In this document: piece by piece, positions 34,601-43,278 of the stretch | Layout of the letters: each line of letters opens with the position of its first letter | Position numbering within the stretch: position 1 is the first letter of the stretch | Origin: Solimonas aquatica | Lineage (GTDB): Bacteria > Pseudomonadota > Gammaproteobacteria > Nevskiales > Nevskiaceae | Direction of reading: 5' to 3' | NCBI RefSeq assembly: GCF_900111015.1 | Contig: NZ_FOFS01000009.1 | Span: forward strand, 62,001-126,000 | DNA: 64,000 nucleotides | Made by a program: the position numbers and the translations under genes | Notes under the pieces: model-generated | Told to the model about the DNA's origin: nothing | Seen by the model: only the letters and a program-made list of their open reading frames with translations | Databases searched by the model: none

Positions 34601-34630
34601 ATCGCCGGACCGGCGATGACCCGGTCCGGC
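34601..34630. other. Two competing hairpins in the 292-bp gap 34527-34818
   Basis: GCCGGACCGG (34604-34613) can pair with CCGGTCCGGC (34621-34630). ATCGCCGG (34601-34608) can instead pair with CCGGCGAT (34610-34617). The structures exclude one another. In the minus-strand direction the larger one ends in GATTTC, so it could be a weak terminator after the TPR-DUF1329 gene or an attenuator ahead of the ABC1 gene. The rest of the gap shows no gene. Confidence 0.45.
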
Positions 34631-34818
34631 AATTTGGGAGTGACAACGTTTACGGCGAGTCCAGCCGCCATCCACGGTTGTTGGACCCGAGGTTTGGACG
34701 GCGCTGTCCCACAAAAGGTTGCATGCCGGTGGAAACTTTTTCCCGAGGGCCGAGGCGGCGGCAGCGCCGCGCCGGTGAGGCCCGCGACGTATTGCTTTTT
34801 GCCTCCCGCCCCCTGCCT

Positions 34819-37371
34819 TCAATGCCCATACCGGGCGCGCACCGCATCGGGCAGGAATTCGCCGGGTTTCATCGGCAGATCGAACTGCGGCGGCGGGTCT
34901 TCGGCCAGCAGGCGGTTGGCGAAGTAGCGGCCGTCCTTGAAGTCATAGGTCACCACCGGCGCGCAGTTGGCGGCCAGGGCGTTGTAGGCCGGCAGCAGAT
35001 GGCCTTCCTGGAAACGCCAGAGCTTGCCCTCGTGGTCCTCGTTCTCCACCAGCACCACATTCCAGCTGTCCTCATCGACATAGAAGGTGCGTCGCCCGAA
35101 AGCGTGGTGCTTGCCGCCGCGCTCCTCGGCCTCGATCACCCAGACCCGGTGCCGCTCATAGCGGGTGCCGGCAGGATTGAGGAAGCGCGGCGTCAGCAGC
35201 TGCGCGTAGCGGTAACGGCCGTCGCTCAGGGCATAGGCGTTGTACGGGATATACAGCTCGCGCTTGCCGGTGAGCCGCCACACGTAACGGTCGAAAGCGC
35301 CGTTGTACATGTCCACCATGTCGATGAACATCAGGCCCTGCGCGCCGGGGAAAGGCTGGTCGTAACCCACCGGCGGCACCCGGAACATGCGCCGCATGCC
35401 TTCCGGAATCACCCAGATGTTGCGCCCCTGGCGCAGCGAGTTGGTGGTCTCGTGCACCAGCGCCACGAAGTCCACGCCATTGCGCGATTTGCCGAACCAG
35501 GTCAGGTAGTAGAGCAGGATGTTCTCGCGCGTCAGATCGGCAGGATCGGCGATGTTGGCGTAGCGCTCGAAGATGCGCTCGGTCTGGTTGAGCAGCTGCG
35601 GCTCGCTGTTGCCCACCACCGCCTGCGTGGACTGCATCTGCAGGGTGTTGCCGCGATAGCGCGTGCGGTGATTCCACATGATTTCCACGCCGGACCTGGG
35701 CTCGGGAAAGGGAAAGCCCAGCCGCGCGTTTTCCAGGGCATCGGAACCCAGCAGCCGCGCCCTGCCCTTGTTGGCGGCGCTCGCCTCGTAGATCGCCTGC
35801 GGATAGGCCACGCTGCGGTGCGTGGCATAGACCGGCATGCGGTAGTCGGCATAGCGCGCGAACAGGGCCAGATGGCCGGCGCTGAGCTGCGCGCGGTACT
35901 GCGCGAGATTGTCGCGGGTGATGGTGAACAGCGGCTTTTCGTTCTCGTAGGGATTGACCAGGCGCTGACCCGGCCGATACGCGGCCGGCCACTGCGCCTT
36001 CTGCAGACCACCGGTCCAGGCCGGAATGCTGCCGTCGGCATTGCCGCTTGCCTCGGCGCCCACCGGCGTCAGAGCGCCGCCGCCGGGCGCCGCACCCGCC
36101 GCGACGCTGCTCATGCTCGGCGGGGCACTGTCATCGAGACGATTGGCCAGCGTCGCTGCCGCGCCCGCGCGCTGCTGCCGCTGCGCGGCGGCGGCCATGG
36201 CCTGCTCACGTGCCTGCGACAGCTCCAGGTATTTCAGCCACTGCCCGGCGCTCTTCTTCTGCTCGGCAAAGCCGCCGGCCTGGGCGAACGCCGCCTTGGC
36301 GCCATCGACATCGGCCTGCTGATAGCGCGCCAGCCCCAGGGCCAGGTACAGCTTGCCGGCGTTCTTGTTCTGCGCGCCGCCGAGTTTCAGCGCCTGTTCC
36401 AGGGCGCTGGCGGCATCGCCGTATTCGCTGCGATCCAGATGCAGCTGCGCCAGCTGCTGCCAGACCTCGGCGCTGGGCGCGGCGCGCGCCACCGTCTCCA
36501 GCGCCGGCAGCGCCAGCGAGTCCTCGCGCGCCGCCAGCCAGAGATTGGCCAGCAGCTTCTGCGTGGCGAGATTGGTCTCGATCAGCTTGCGCTGCTGCCA
36601 TTGCTGCAGCAGCGAGCCGGCCTCGAAAGGCGCGCCGATCTGCGCGGTGAGCGTGACCAGACGCAGGCGCTCTTCCGAGCTCTGCAGGAAACCCAGGCGA
36701 CTGGCCACTTCCATCACCGCCGCCGCGCGCTGGCTGTTGCCGGCTTTCAGATGGATGGCGGCCAGGCGCAGCCAGTCTTCACGGCGCGTGGGATCTTCCT
36801 TGAGCAGCTGCTCCAGATATGGCAGGGCCTCGCGTTCGCGGCCGGCGCCGATATAGGCCACCGCCAGGGTGCGGCGCCAGGAGATGTCGGCGCCGGGCTT
36901 GTCGGCACCGGCCTTGAGCAGCAGCGGGATCGCCTCGCCGTAGCGCTTCTGTTCGACATAGGCCGCCGCCACGCCGACCAGGGCATTGGCCGGCGCCTGT
37001 CCGCTCTTCACCTGCGCTTCCAGCTGCGGCAGCACCTTCTTCAGATCGCCGCGCGCCAGATACAGCTGGGTGAGATCGCTGCGCATCTGCGCGGCAGCCG
37101 GCGCCGAGAGGATGTTCTGCGCCAGCGCCTGTTCCAGATACTTGGCGGCCTGATCGTAGTCCTTGTTCTGCGCGGCGCGGCCGGCCAGATCACGCAGCAG
37201 GATCGCCTTGGCGTAAGGGTCGGTGGTGATCTTGAGCAGCTGCTGCGGGTCCTGCGGCTTGCTGTCCTGCTGCGGGGTGTCGATCAGGCGCTGCTCGCTG
37301 CGGTACTGGTCCGCCAGCGCCGGCAGCGCCAGCGCCGCGCCGGCCGCGAACAGGAGTGCGCGCAGTCTCAT
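34819..37371 (-). CDS. Secreted TPR protein fused to a complete DUF1329 domain (TonB2-cluster partner)
   Basis: 850 aa in one uninterrupted frame. Signal peptide MRLRALLFAAGAALALPALA; TPR-type helical repeats about residues 50-395 (for example YDQAAKYLEQAL, YGEAIPLLLKAG, REREALPYLEQLL, YGDAASALEQAL); an Ala/Ser/Pro linker about 396-432; then DUF1329 from LTPVGAEASGNADGS at residue 434 to the end. The domain is 417 aa against 415 in the standalone paralogue, with the same motifs (GFPFPEPRSGVEIMWNH, DMVDMYNGAFDRYVW, RRTFYVDEDSW). A TPR protein is the normal last gene of DUF3450-TtpC-ExbB-ExbD-TonB2 clusters; DUF1329 here takes the place of a free C-terminus. The start overlaps the tonB stop by 4 bp. 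Periplasmic or outer-membrane-associated location inferred. Confidence 0.88.
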   Translation of the reverse strand: MRLRALLFAAGAALALPALADQYRSEQRLIDTPQQDSKPQDPQQLLKITTDPYAKAILLRDLAGRAAQNKDYDQAAKYLEQALAQNILSAPAAAQMRSDLTQLYLARGDLKKVLPQLEAQVKSGQAPANALVGVAAAYVEQKRYGEAIPLLLKAGADKPGADISWRRTLAVAYIGAGREREALPYLEQLLKEDPTRREDWLRLAAIHLKAGNSQRAAAVMEVASRLGFLQSSEERLRLVTLTAQIGAPFEAGSLLQQWQQRKLIETNLATQKLLANLWLAAREDSLALPALETVARAAPSAEVWQQLAQLHLDRSEYGDAASALEQALKLGGAQNKNAGKLYLALGLARYQQADVDGAKAAFAQAGGFAEQKKSAGQWLKYLELSQAREQAMAAAAQRQQRAGAAATLANRLDDSAPPSMSSVAAGAAPGGGALTPVGAEASGNADGSIPAWTGGLQKAQWPAAYRPGQRLVNPYENEKPLFTITRDNLAQYRAQLSAGHLALFARYADYRMPVYATHRSVAYPQAIYEASAANKGRARLLGSDALENARLGFPFPEPRSGVEIMWNHRTRYRGNTLQMQSTQAVVGNSEPQLLNQTERIFERYANIADPADLTRENILLYYLTWFGKSRNGVDFVALVHETTNSLRQGRNIWVIPEGMRRMFRVPPVGYDQPFPGAQGLMFIDMVDMYNGAFDRYVWRLTGKRELYIPYNAYALSDGRYRYAQLLTPRFLNPAGTRYERHRVWVIEAEERGGKHHAFGRRTFYVDEDSWNVVLVENEDHEGKLWRFQEGHLLPAYNALAANCAPVVTYDFKDGRYFANRLLAEDPPPQFDLPMKPGEFLPDAVRARYGH

Positions 37372-38108
37372 TGCCGCCAGTTGTAAGCGCAGTCTTCCGG
37401 GTTCATCTCGACACGCTGCTTGACCTCACGCGCGCTCTTGGAAGACTCGTAGATCCAGTTGCTGATGCTCTCCACCGCCGCCGCCTCGAACACGCCGCGC
37501 GGATCGGCGTCCACCAGCTTCACATCGCGCACGCGGCCATTGGGCATCACCGTGAACACCACTTCCACCCAGCCGCGCAGCTTCTGCTTGCAGGCCCATT
37601 CCGGCATCTGCGGCCGCGCCGTGGACAGCGGCACCAGGGGCTTGCCGGCAAAGTTGTTGCCCAGGCCCAGACCATTGCCGCCACCACCGCCTCCGCCGCC
37701 CAGGCCGCGCCCCGCAAAACCGGCAAAGCCGCTGCTGCCGGTGACGCCGATGCCGCTGCCGCTGCCACCGAGCGTCAGCGGCACGCTGATCGGTCCGGCC
37801 TCCAGCGGCGCCAGCGGTGCAGCGGCGGCGGACAACGAAGGCAGATCGGCGCGCGACAGCGCAGGCGGCGCATCCGGCGGCGGCGGCGGCGCATCGGCCA
37901 GCTGGTTCTGATCCGGCGGTGGCTGCGCCTGCGGTGGCGCCAGCTGCACGCCGTCGGTGACGCGCAGCAGCTTTGGAGCACCGGCGCCGGGCGCAATCAG
38001 GCGCGCCATCAGCCAGAACAGCAGCAGCGCGATGATCAGGCCCAGCAGTGGCGGCAGCAGCCAGCGGCTGGCCGGGTTCTGCGCGTTCAGGCTGAGCCCG
38101 GAGGCCAC
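37368..38108 (-). CDS. tonB: Energy transducer TonB (TonB2 type)
   Basis: 246 aa. One N-terminal membrane helix (LLPPLLGLIIALLLFWLMARLI), a Pro-rich spacer, a Gly-rich stretch with a run of eight Gly (about residues 137-150), and a TonB C-terminal domain (RGWVEVVFTVMPNGRVRDVKLVDADPRGVFEAAAVESISNWIYESS). Ser-17/His-20-type TM residues of canonical TonB are not obvious. Follows exbD by 4 bp and overlaps the TPR-DUF1329 start. Confidence 0.92.
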   Translation of the reverse strand: MASGLSLNAQNPASRWLLPPLLGLIIALLLFWLMARLIAPGAGAPKLLRVTDGVQLAPPQAQPPPDQNQLADAPPPPPDAPPALSRADLPSLSAAAAPLAPLEAGPISVPLTLGGSGSGIGVTGSSGFAGFAGRGLGGGGGGGGNGLGLGNNFAGKPLVPLSTARPQMPEWACKQKLRGWVEVVFTVMPNGRVRDVKLVDADPRGVFEAAAVESISNWIYESSKSAREVKQRVEMNPEDCAYNWRQ

Positions 38109-38112
38109 GCGT

Positions 38113-38526
38113 TCAGGGTCCGCTGACGGGCGTGGCGGCGATGGCCACGTTCTTGAAGCCCGCCAGCCGCGCCTGGTCCATGGCTTCCACCACCAGACCG
38201 GCGCGCGCCTCGCGGTCGGCCTGGATGATCACCGAGGCATTGGGGTTTTCCTGGCGCTTGCGCTGCAGATGCGCGCGCAGGGCGCGGATGTCGATGCGCG
38301 CGCCATCGGTCCAGACCTCGCCATTGGGCGCGATGGCCACCAGCACGTTTGCGCGCTCTTCCTTCACCGCAGTCTGCGCACTGGGCCGGTCGATGTGGAT
38401 GCCGGCCTCGGACACGAAGGTGTTGGTGATGATGAAGAAGATCAAAAGGTTCAGCACGAAATCCAGCATCGGCGCCAGATCGATGCCGGTGTCTTCGGGC
38501 GGCTGCGTGTGGCGGCGGCTGCGCAT
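38113..38526 (-). CDS. exbD: ExbD/TolR family biopolymer transport protein
   Basis: 137 aa. The single transmembrane helix IDLAPMLDFVLNLLIFFIITNTFV contains the proton-relay Asp (MLDFV); the periplasmic domain follows (GIHIDRPSAQTA ... NVLVAIAPNGEVWTDGARIDIRALRAHL). It lies directly after exbB with no gap. Confidence 0.93.
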   Translation of the reverse strand: MRSRRHTQPPEDTGIDLAPMLDFVLNLLIFFIITNTFVSEAGIHIDRPSAQTAVKEERANVLVAIAPNGEVWTDGARIDIRALRAHLQRKRQENPNASVIIQADREARAGLVVEAMDQARLAGFKNVAIAATPVSGP

Positions 38527-39057
38527 TCAGTAGCTCAGCAGATCGCCCAGCAGCTCGGTTTCATGCTGTACCCGGCGCTGGAAATGATTGGCGAAGTACA
38601 GGCCGCTGACGCTGACCACCAGGCCCGCGAGCGTGGCCACCATCGCATGCGAAACACCAAAGGCCATGCTGCGCGCATCGGCAGCGCCGTGAATCAGCAT
38701 GCCGTCGAACACTTCCAGCATGCCGGTGACGGTGCCCAGCAATCCCAGCAGCGGTGCGATCGGCACGGTGACGCGCAAAAGCGGCAGCGGCGCACTCATC
38801 GCCACCGCCGCCTGCGAGATCAGCATCGCGCGCACCTGCCGCGCGCTCCAGGAACGATGCTCGCCGCGCGCCTGCCACTGCGCCTGCAACTCGGCGCGCA
38901 GCGCCGGAAACAGCCGGCGGAAGTACCACCAGCGCTCGGCGATCAGGGTCCACATGATCAGCGCGGTGAGAAAGATCCAGGGCAGCACCCAGCCGCCGGC
39001 CTCGATCAGCGTCGCGCTGGACGTGAACGGCAGCAGCAGGCGATCAAGCAGATTCAT
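38527..39057 (-). CDS. exbB: ExbB/TolQ/MotA family proton channel subunit (ExbB2)
   Basis: 176 aa from ATG at 39057, which opens MNLLDRLLLPFTSS, the short N-terminus typical of ExbB2. Helices at about 15-40, 98-125 and 137-160 (PIAPLLGLLGTVTGMLEVF and SHAMVATLAGLVVSVSGLYFANHF, the MotA/TolQ/ExbB signature). The start overlaps the end of the TtpC-like gene by 14 bp. Forms the stator with ExbD. Confidence 0.92.
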   Translation of the reverse strand: MNLLDRLLLPFTSSATLIEAGGWVLPWIFLTALIMWTLIAERWWYFRRLFPALRAELQAQWQARGEHRSWSARQVRAMLISQAAVAMSAPLPLLRVTVPIAPLLGLLGTVTGMLEVFDGMLIHGAADARSMAFGVSHAMVATLAGLVVSVSGLYFANHFQRRVQHETELLGDLLSY

Positions 39058-40414
39058 GGCGGCGCTGCGTTTCGAGATGACGCGCGAGCAGGCCCGCGCT
39101 CTGCTCATCGAGAATCTGCACCAGCACCCGCGACCGCGCCGACAGCAGCGCGTTGACGAACAGCATCGGCACCGCCACGCCCAGGCCCAGCACGGTGGTG
39201 ATCATGGCCTGCGAGATGCCGCCGGCCATCAGGCGCGGATCGCCCGCGCCCTGCTCCTGAATCACCTGGAAGGTGATGATCATGCCGGTGACCGTGCCCA
39301 CCAGGCCCAGCAAGGGTCCGGCGGCGACGATCAGGCGCAGCAGCGGCTGGAAGCGCTCCAGCGCCGGAATCTCGCGCAGGATGGCCTCGGACAGGCGCAG
39401 CTCCAGCACCTCGGCGTCCTCGATGCCGCGCGCCGGGTCGCCCTGGAATGCGCTGAGCACGCGGCCCAGGGGATTGTCGCGACGCGGCTGCGCCAGATCG
39501 CGCAGCTGTGCGCGCACCGCACGGCCGACGCGCAGCAGGAACGCCAGCTGCCAGAGCGCGGCGATCACGCCGAAGATGCCGACCACGATGATCACGTAGG
39601 CGATCAGTCCGCCCTGATGGATGCGCTCGATCAGGTCGGGACGCAGCGCTTCCTGCGCCAGCAGGCTGCCATGCGTGGGATCGATCAGAATCGGCGCCAG
39701 GCCTTCAGGCTGCACGGCGAAATCCCTGGCCAGGCTGCGCCAGTGCCAGCCCGGCTGCCGCGCCACCACCTGCAGCGCCGCGCTGGGCGGATCGAAGATC
39801 AGATAACGGCCCTCGCTGAAGGCCGCGAAGCTGCCCACTCGCAGCACCTCGGCCGGCGCGCGCTGGCCATCGCTGCCCACCACCGGCGCCTGGAAGCGCC
39901 GCACCGCGCCGCCTTCCACCAGCTCCTGCTGCAGCACCACCCAATAGCTTTCCAGCTGCGCGGCGCCGGGATAGCCGCTCTGGTCGGCGAGCTGATTGAT
40001 GGCCTCCAGGCGCTGCGGATACTGCGCGCTGACGAAGGACTCGGAAGCCAGCGCGCGAAACGCGCCGGCCGATTCCTTCACTGCGCTCTGCACCTGCGCA
40101 TAGTCACCGGCGCGCGCCTGCAGCTGCGTCTTGAGTTCGGCAATGGCTTTCTGGTTGGCGGCAAAGCGCGCGCGCGCCGCATCGCTGCGCGCCCTGGCCG
40201 CGGCCAGCTCCGCCTCGGCTCTCTGCAACAGCGCCGCCTGCTGATTCTTGTCGGCGAGAAAACGCTGCTCGCGTTCCTGATTGAGCTTGGCGTTCTGGCC
40301 CGCCGCCTCCTGCACCTGACGCAGCAAGGCATCGGCGCCATTGGCGGGCGCGGCCGCCTGTGCGCTCAGGCTCAGCAGACACAGCAAGACCGTCAGAAGA
40401 AGCTTGCGGCTCAT
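39044..40414 (-). CDS. TtpC-like large MotA/TolQ/ExbB protein
   Basis: 456 aa. Signal-like N-terminus (LLLTVLLCLLSLSAQAAAP), a periplasmic region with a coiled coil (about residues 45-130, Gln/Ala/Glu rich), and three C-terminal helices with the ExbB signature FQPLLRLIVAAGPLLGLVGTVTGMIITFQVI and ISQAMITTVLGLGVAVPMLFVNALL. TtpC is known from Vibrio as essential for TonB2-dependent but not TonB1-dependent transport. The N-terminus overlaps the DUF3450 stop by 4 bp (ATGA). Confidence 0.9.
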   Translation of the reverse strand: MSRKLLLTVLLCLLSLSAQAAAPANGADALLRQVQEAAGQNAKLNQEREQRFLADKNQQAALLQRAEAELAAARARSDAARARFAANQKAIAELKTQLQARAGDYAQVQSAVKESAGAFRALASESFVSAQYPQRLEAINQLADQSGYPGAAQLESYWVVLQQELVEGGAVRRFQAPVVGSDGQRAPAEVLRVGSFAAFSEGRYLIFDPPSAALQVVARQPGWHWRSLARDFAVQPEGLAPILIDPTHGSLLAQEALRPDLIERIHQGGLIAYVIIVVGIFGVIAALWQLAFLLRVGRAVRAQLRDLAQPRRDNPLGRVLSAFQGDPARGIEDAEVLELRLSEAILREIPALERFQPLLRLIVAAGPLLGLVGTVTGMIITFQVIQEQGAGDPRLMAGGISQAMITTVLGLGVAVPMLFVNALLSARSRVLVQILDEQSAGLLARHLETQRRHESA

Positions 40415-41172
40415 GGCTGCGCCACCGCCACCGGCACCGGCAGCTCCAGCAGATTGGCCGGTGCCAGCTCACGCGCCATCTTGATGCCCTCGCGGATCTG
40501 CGCGCGCGCACTGCGCGGCAGGGGCTGCCAGCGTGCCGCCGCCGCATCCCAGACCTGGGCCTGGGCACCGTCCGGGCTCAGGGCATACAAGGCCACCCGC
40601 CCCACGCGCAGCACGTCCATCTGGCTGTCGCCGATGCGCAGCTGCTCCACACCCAGATTGCGGCCGTAGTCGATTTCGATCTGATAGGCCTCCAGCAGGC
40701 GACGGAATTTCTCGCCGGCGGAGAGCTGCGCATCGCTCAGGCTCTGCTTGAGCGCGGCGATGCGCTGCGTGCGCTCTTCCTTCAGAAACGGCAGATCGAG
40801 CTTGATGAACTGTTCCAGGCTGTCGGTCATGCGCAGCATCAGCGGCAGCAGATCCTGCCCGGCGCGGTCCAGCTCGGCGGACTGCTGCTGCAGCGCAGCC
40901 AGCTCGTTCTGCTGCTCGGCGAGCAGGCCGTTGAGCTGTTCGGCATAGGCATTGAGCTGTTGCGTCTGCCAGAGGGCGGCGCGATAGCGTTCCAGCATCG
41001 CGCGGGTCTGATCGTCGAGCTGTTCGACGCGTTTCTGCGAGTCGGCGGCGGCGCGCTGCGACTGCTGGGTCAGATCCAGAACCTTGCCCACGGTATCGGC
41101 CTGCGCCCAGACCGTGGCGCAGAGCACGGCCGCCACCGCGGCGAACAGCAGGCGCCATTCAGGCCGTGCCAT
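40411..41172 (-). CDS. DUF3450 periplasmic coiled-coil protein
   Basis: 253 aa with a signal peptide (LLFAAVAAVLCATVWAQA) and a long coiled coil (about residues 30-135: TQQSQRAAADSQKRVEQLDD, ALLQQ-type heptads). The DUF3450 core has LPFLKEERTQRIAALKQSLSDAQLSAGEKFRRLLEAYQIEIDYGRN. It is the usual first gene of TonB2-type clusters and its function is unsettled. It overlaps the alpha/beta-hydrolase gene upstream by 14 bp. Confidence 0.9.
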   Translation of the reverse strand: MARPEWRLLFAAVAAVLCATVWAQADTVGKVLDLTQQSQRAAADSQKRVEQLDDQTRAMLERYRAALWQTQQLNAYAEQLNGLLAEQQNELAALQQQSAELDRAGQDLLPLMLRMTDSLEQFIKLDLPFLKEERTQRIAALKQSLSDAQLSAGEKFRRLLEAYQIEIDYGRNLGVEQLRIGDSQMDVLRVGRVALYALSPDGAQAQVWDAAAARWQPLPRSARAQIREGIKMARELAPANLLELPVPVAVAQP

Positions 41173-41950
41173 GACGAGCCTGCTTCTGTTCGATCGGCCG
41201 CAGCCAGCCGCAGATGCTGTGCACCATTTCCTCGGTGTCCTCGTCGTCGATCACCCAATGGGCGCGGTCGGGATAATGTCGCAGCGTGGCCTGCGGATAA
41301 AGCCGGGCGGTCTTGCGCACCTGATCGGCCGGCGTCAGCCAGTCGCGGCCGGCGCTGACCACGTACACCGGACAGCGCACCTGCTGCGGTGTCACCGCGG
41401 CCGCATGCTGGCGATCCAGCGGCCAGAGTCCGATCTCGAAAATCGCGCGTCCGGATTCATGCACCATGCCCTCGTAGGTGGCGCGATGCCGGTCCTCCGG
41501 CAGACCACGGAAGGCATAGCGCTGCGCGCGCGCAAACGCCGGCTTGTAGGCTTCGCGCCAGAACGGCCGGCGCAGCATCCAGGGCATGAAGGCCCCGATG
41601 TTGCGGCGTGGCAGCAGGCCGATGCCGGCGGCCGGCGCCGGCGTCAGCAGCACCAGCGCCAGCGGCGAGATGCGCGCGGCGAGCTGCTGCGCCAGCAGAC
41701 CGCCCATGGAATGACCGATGATGATCGGTGGTCGCCCGTCCGGCAGCTCGGCGGCGCAGCGCTCCAGCGCCGCCAGATAATCCTTGAGACTCAGACGGCC
41801 GACCTTGAGCGGCTGATCGGGCGAAGCATCGTGCGCCGGCAGCGAAGGCGCCACGCAGTCATAACCCCGCGCCTTCATCAGCGTCGCGACGCGCTTGAAG
41901 GCCTCGCCCGTGACCCACATGCCATGAATCAGAATGACCGGATAGCCCAT
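41159..41950 (-). CDS. Alpha/beta hydrolase
   Basis: 263 aa from ATG at 41950 (MGYPVILIHGMW, where the first strand and oxyanion HG appear); frames further upstream are not conserved. Nucleophile elbow GHSMGG, later acid region VVSAGRDWLTP, and catalytic His in YPDRAHWVIDDED. Similar to esterase/lipase or lysophospholipase families; substrate unknown. No signal peptide. Its stop overlaps the DUF3450 start by 14 bp, so it belongs to the Ton operon. Confidence 0.87.
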   Translation of the reverse strand: MGYPVILIHGMWVTGEAFKRVATLMKARGYDCVAPSLPAHDASPDQPLKVGRLSLKDYLAALERCAAELPDGRPPIIIGHSMGGLLAQQLAARISPLALVLLTPAPAAGIGLLPRRNIGAFMPWMLRRPFWREAYKPAFARAQRYAFRGLPEDRHRATYEGMVHESGRAIFEIGLWPLDRQHAAAVTPQQVRCPVYVVSAGRDWLTPADQVRKTARLYPQATLRHYPDRAHWVIDDEDTEEMVHSICGWLRPIEQKQARHGTA

Positions 41951-41979
41951 GCCTGTTTTTCCGATTGCCCGCTCGTCTT

Positions 41980-42756
41980 TCAATAGCCGGAGATCTTGCG
42001 GATGGTGATGCGGTTGGCCAGCGCCGGCGCCAGCTTGTTGGCCAGCGCCAGCAGCCGCGTCTGCAAACCCGGATACCAGTGCACGCGCCGCCACAGCCGC
42101 CAGTGCGCAGCGTCCCACACGGTCCGGGCGATGTCCTCAGCCTTAAGGCGTACTCCGAGGCGTCGCACGCTGTCCGGCGTGCTGGCCAGACCGCTGACCA
42201 TATGAGTGGCCACGAACAGCGGCATCACGTCCATGACGCGGATGCCATGACGCGCCCATTCGATATCCAGGGCCTCGCTCAAGCCCTTCACCGCAAACTT
42301 GCTCGCCGAATAGCTGGCAAAGCCCGGCGTGCCGTAGATGGCCGAAGCCGAGGCCATGTTGATCACGCGACTGCCGGTGGTCTGGCGCAGGTAAGGCAGC
42401 GCCGCCAGACAGCCCTGCAGCACACCTTTGACATTGATATCGATGATGGCCTGATGGCGTTCGGCGGCAATGCTTTCGAAGTCGCCCACCGCCAGCACGC
42501 CGGCGTTGTTGAACAGCAGATCCAGGCGGCCGTAGCGCGCATGAAAATCCCGCAGCGCGCCGGCGAAGGCCGTTGCGTCGCGCACATCGAGCGCCGCGCC
42601 GATCACGCGTTCGCCCAGCTCTGCCTTGAGCCGCTCGATACCCGCGGCGTCCACGTCGTAGACACCCAGCTGCCAGCCGCGGGCATGAAACAGACGCGCG
42701 GTCTGCAGTCCGATGCCGGCGGCGGCACCGGTGATGAAGATGGTTTGAGCTTGCAC
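41980..42756 (-). CDS. Short-chain dehydrogenase/reductase (classical SDR)
   Basis: 258 aa. NAD(P)-binding TGAAAGIG, NNAG, catalytic Ser in VINMASASAIYG, and the Tyr-Lys pair in YSASKFAVK. The C-terminal segment (AHWRLWRRVHWYPGLQTRLLALANKL) is basic and amphipathic, as in SDRs acting on lipid or acyl substrates. Start GTG at 42756 with GAGGGG about 6 bases upstream. First gene of the minus-strand operon that continues through hydrolase, DUF3450 and the Ton complex (29 bp gap to the hydrolase). Confidence 0.88.
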   Translation of the reverse strand: MQAQTIFITGAAAGIGLQTARLFHARGWQLGVYDVDAAGIERLKAELGERVIGAALDVRDATAFAGALRDFHARYGRLDLLFNNAGVLAVGDFESIAAERHQAIIDINVKGVLQGCLAALPYLRQTTGSRVINMASASAIYGTPGFASYSASKFAVKGLSEALDIEWARHGIRVMDVMPLFVATHMVSGLASTPDSVRRLGVRLKAEDIARTVWDAAHWRLWRRVHWYPGLQTRLLALANKLAPALANRITIRKISGY

Positions 42757-42840
42757 GATTCCCCTCGTTTTACTTCATTATGCGGAGCGTCGTCAGCGCC
42801 GACTTTGGCCCTGCCGCCACAATCATCCCCAGGAGAAGTG

Positions 42841-43206
42841 ATGGATCATTCACCCGGCTTTCTGGCCCTGGTGCAGGCAGTGCGCCCGAGGATTCGCGAG
42901 CTGCCCGCCACGCAGCTGGCGCAGGCACTGCACGATACACCCGGGGCCCTGCTCATCGATGTGCGTGAGCACGAGGAATATCTCGCCGGTCATGTGCGCG
43001 GCGCGCAGTGGCTGGGCAAGGGCATCATCGAGCGCGACATCGAAAAATTCTGCCCGGATCTTGAACGACCGCTGTTCTTGTACTGCGGTGGTGGTTATCG
43101 CTCGGCGCTGGCCGCGGACAATCTGCAGAAAATGGGTTACCGGCAGGTCTGCTCCGTGGACGGCGGCTGGCGTGCCCTGCAGGAACTGATGCCGGTGGAA
43201 AAATAA
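42841..43206 (+). CDS. Rhodanese-like sulfurtransferase
   Basis: 121-aa single-domain rhodanese: ALLIDVREHEEYLAGHVRGAQWLGKGIIE and the active-site loop YCGGGYRS, whose Cys would carry the persulfide. AGGAGAAG lies 4 bases upstream of the ATG. Divergent from the SDR gene. Its stop lies just before the tRNA terminator. Confidence 0.9.
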   Translation: MDHSPGFLALVQAVRPRIRELPATQLAQALHDTPGALLIDVREHEEYLAGHVRGAQWLGKGIIERDIEKFCPDLERPLFLYCGGGYRSALAADNLQKMGYRQVCSVDGGWRALQELMPVEK

Positions 43207-43235
43207 CTCGCGGGCACAGCGACATCACGGGCAAA

Positions 43236-43263
43236 CAAAAAGGCGCCTCGTTTGAGGCGCCTT
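43236..43263 (-). terminator. Intrinsic terminator of the tRNA operon (also faces the rhodanese gene)
   Basis: AAGGCGCCTC (43240-43249), loop, GAGGCGCCTT (43254-43263). In the minus direction a TTTTTGTTTG tract follows the stem. The T-run on the plus strand is only TT, so its main role is for the tRNAs. Confidence 0.85.
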
Positions 43264-43278
43264 GATGTCTAAAACAAG

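Noticed and set aside
34678..37386. Plus-strand 902-codon frame
   Set aside because: Antisense to the TPR-DUF1329 gene, which has a signal peptide, TPR and domain motifs.
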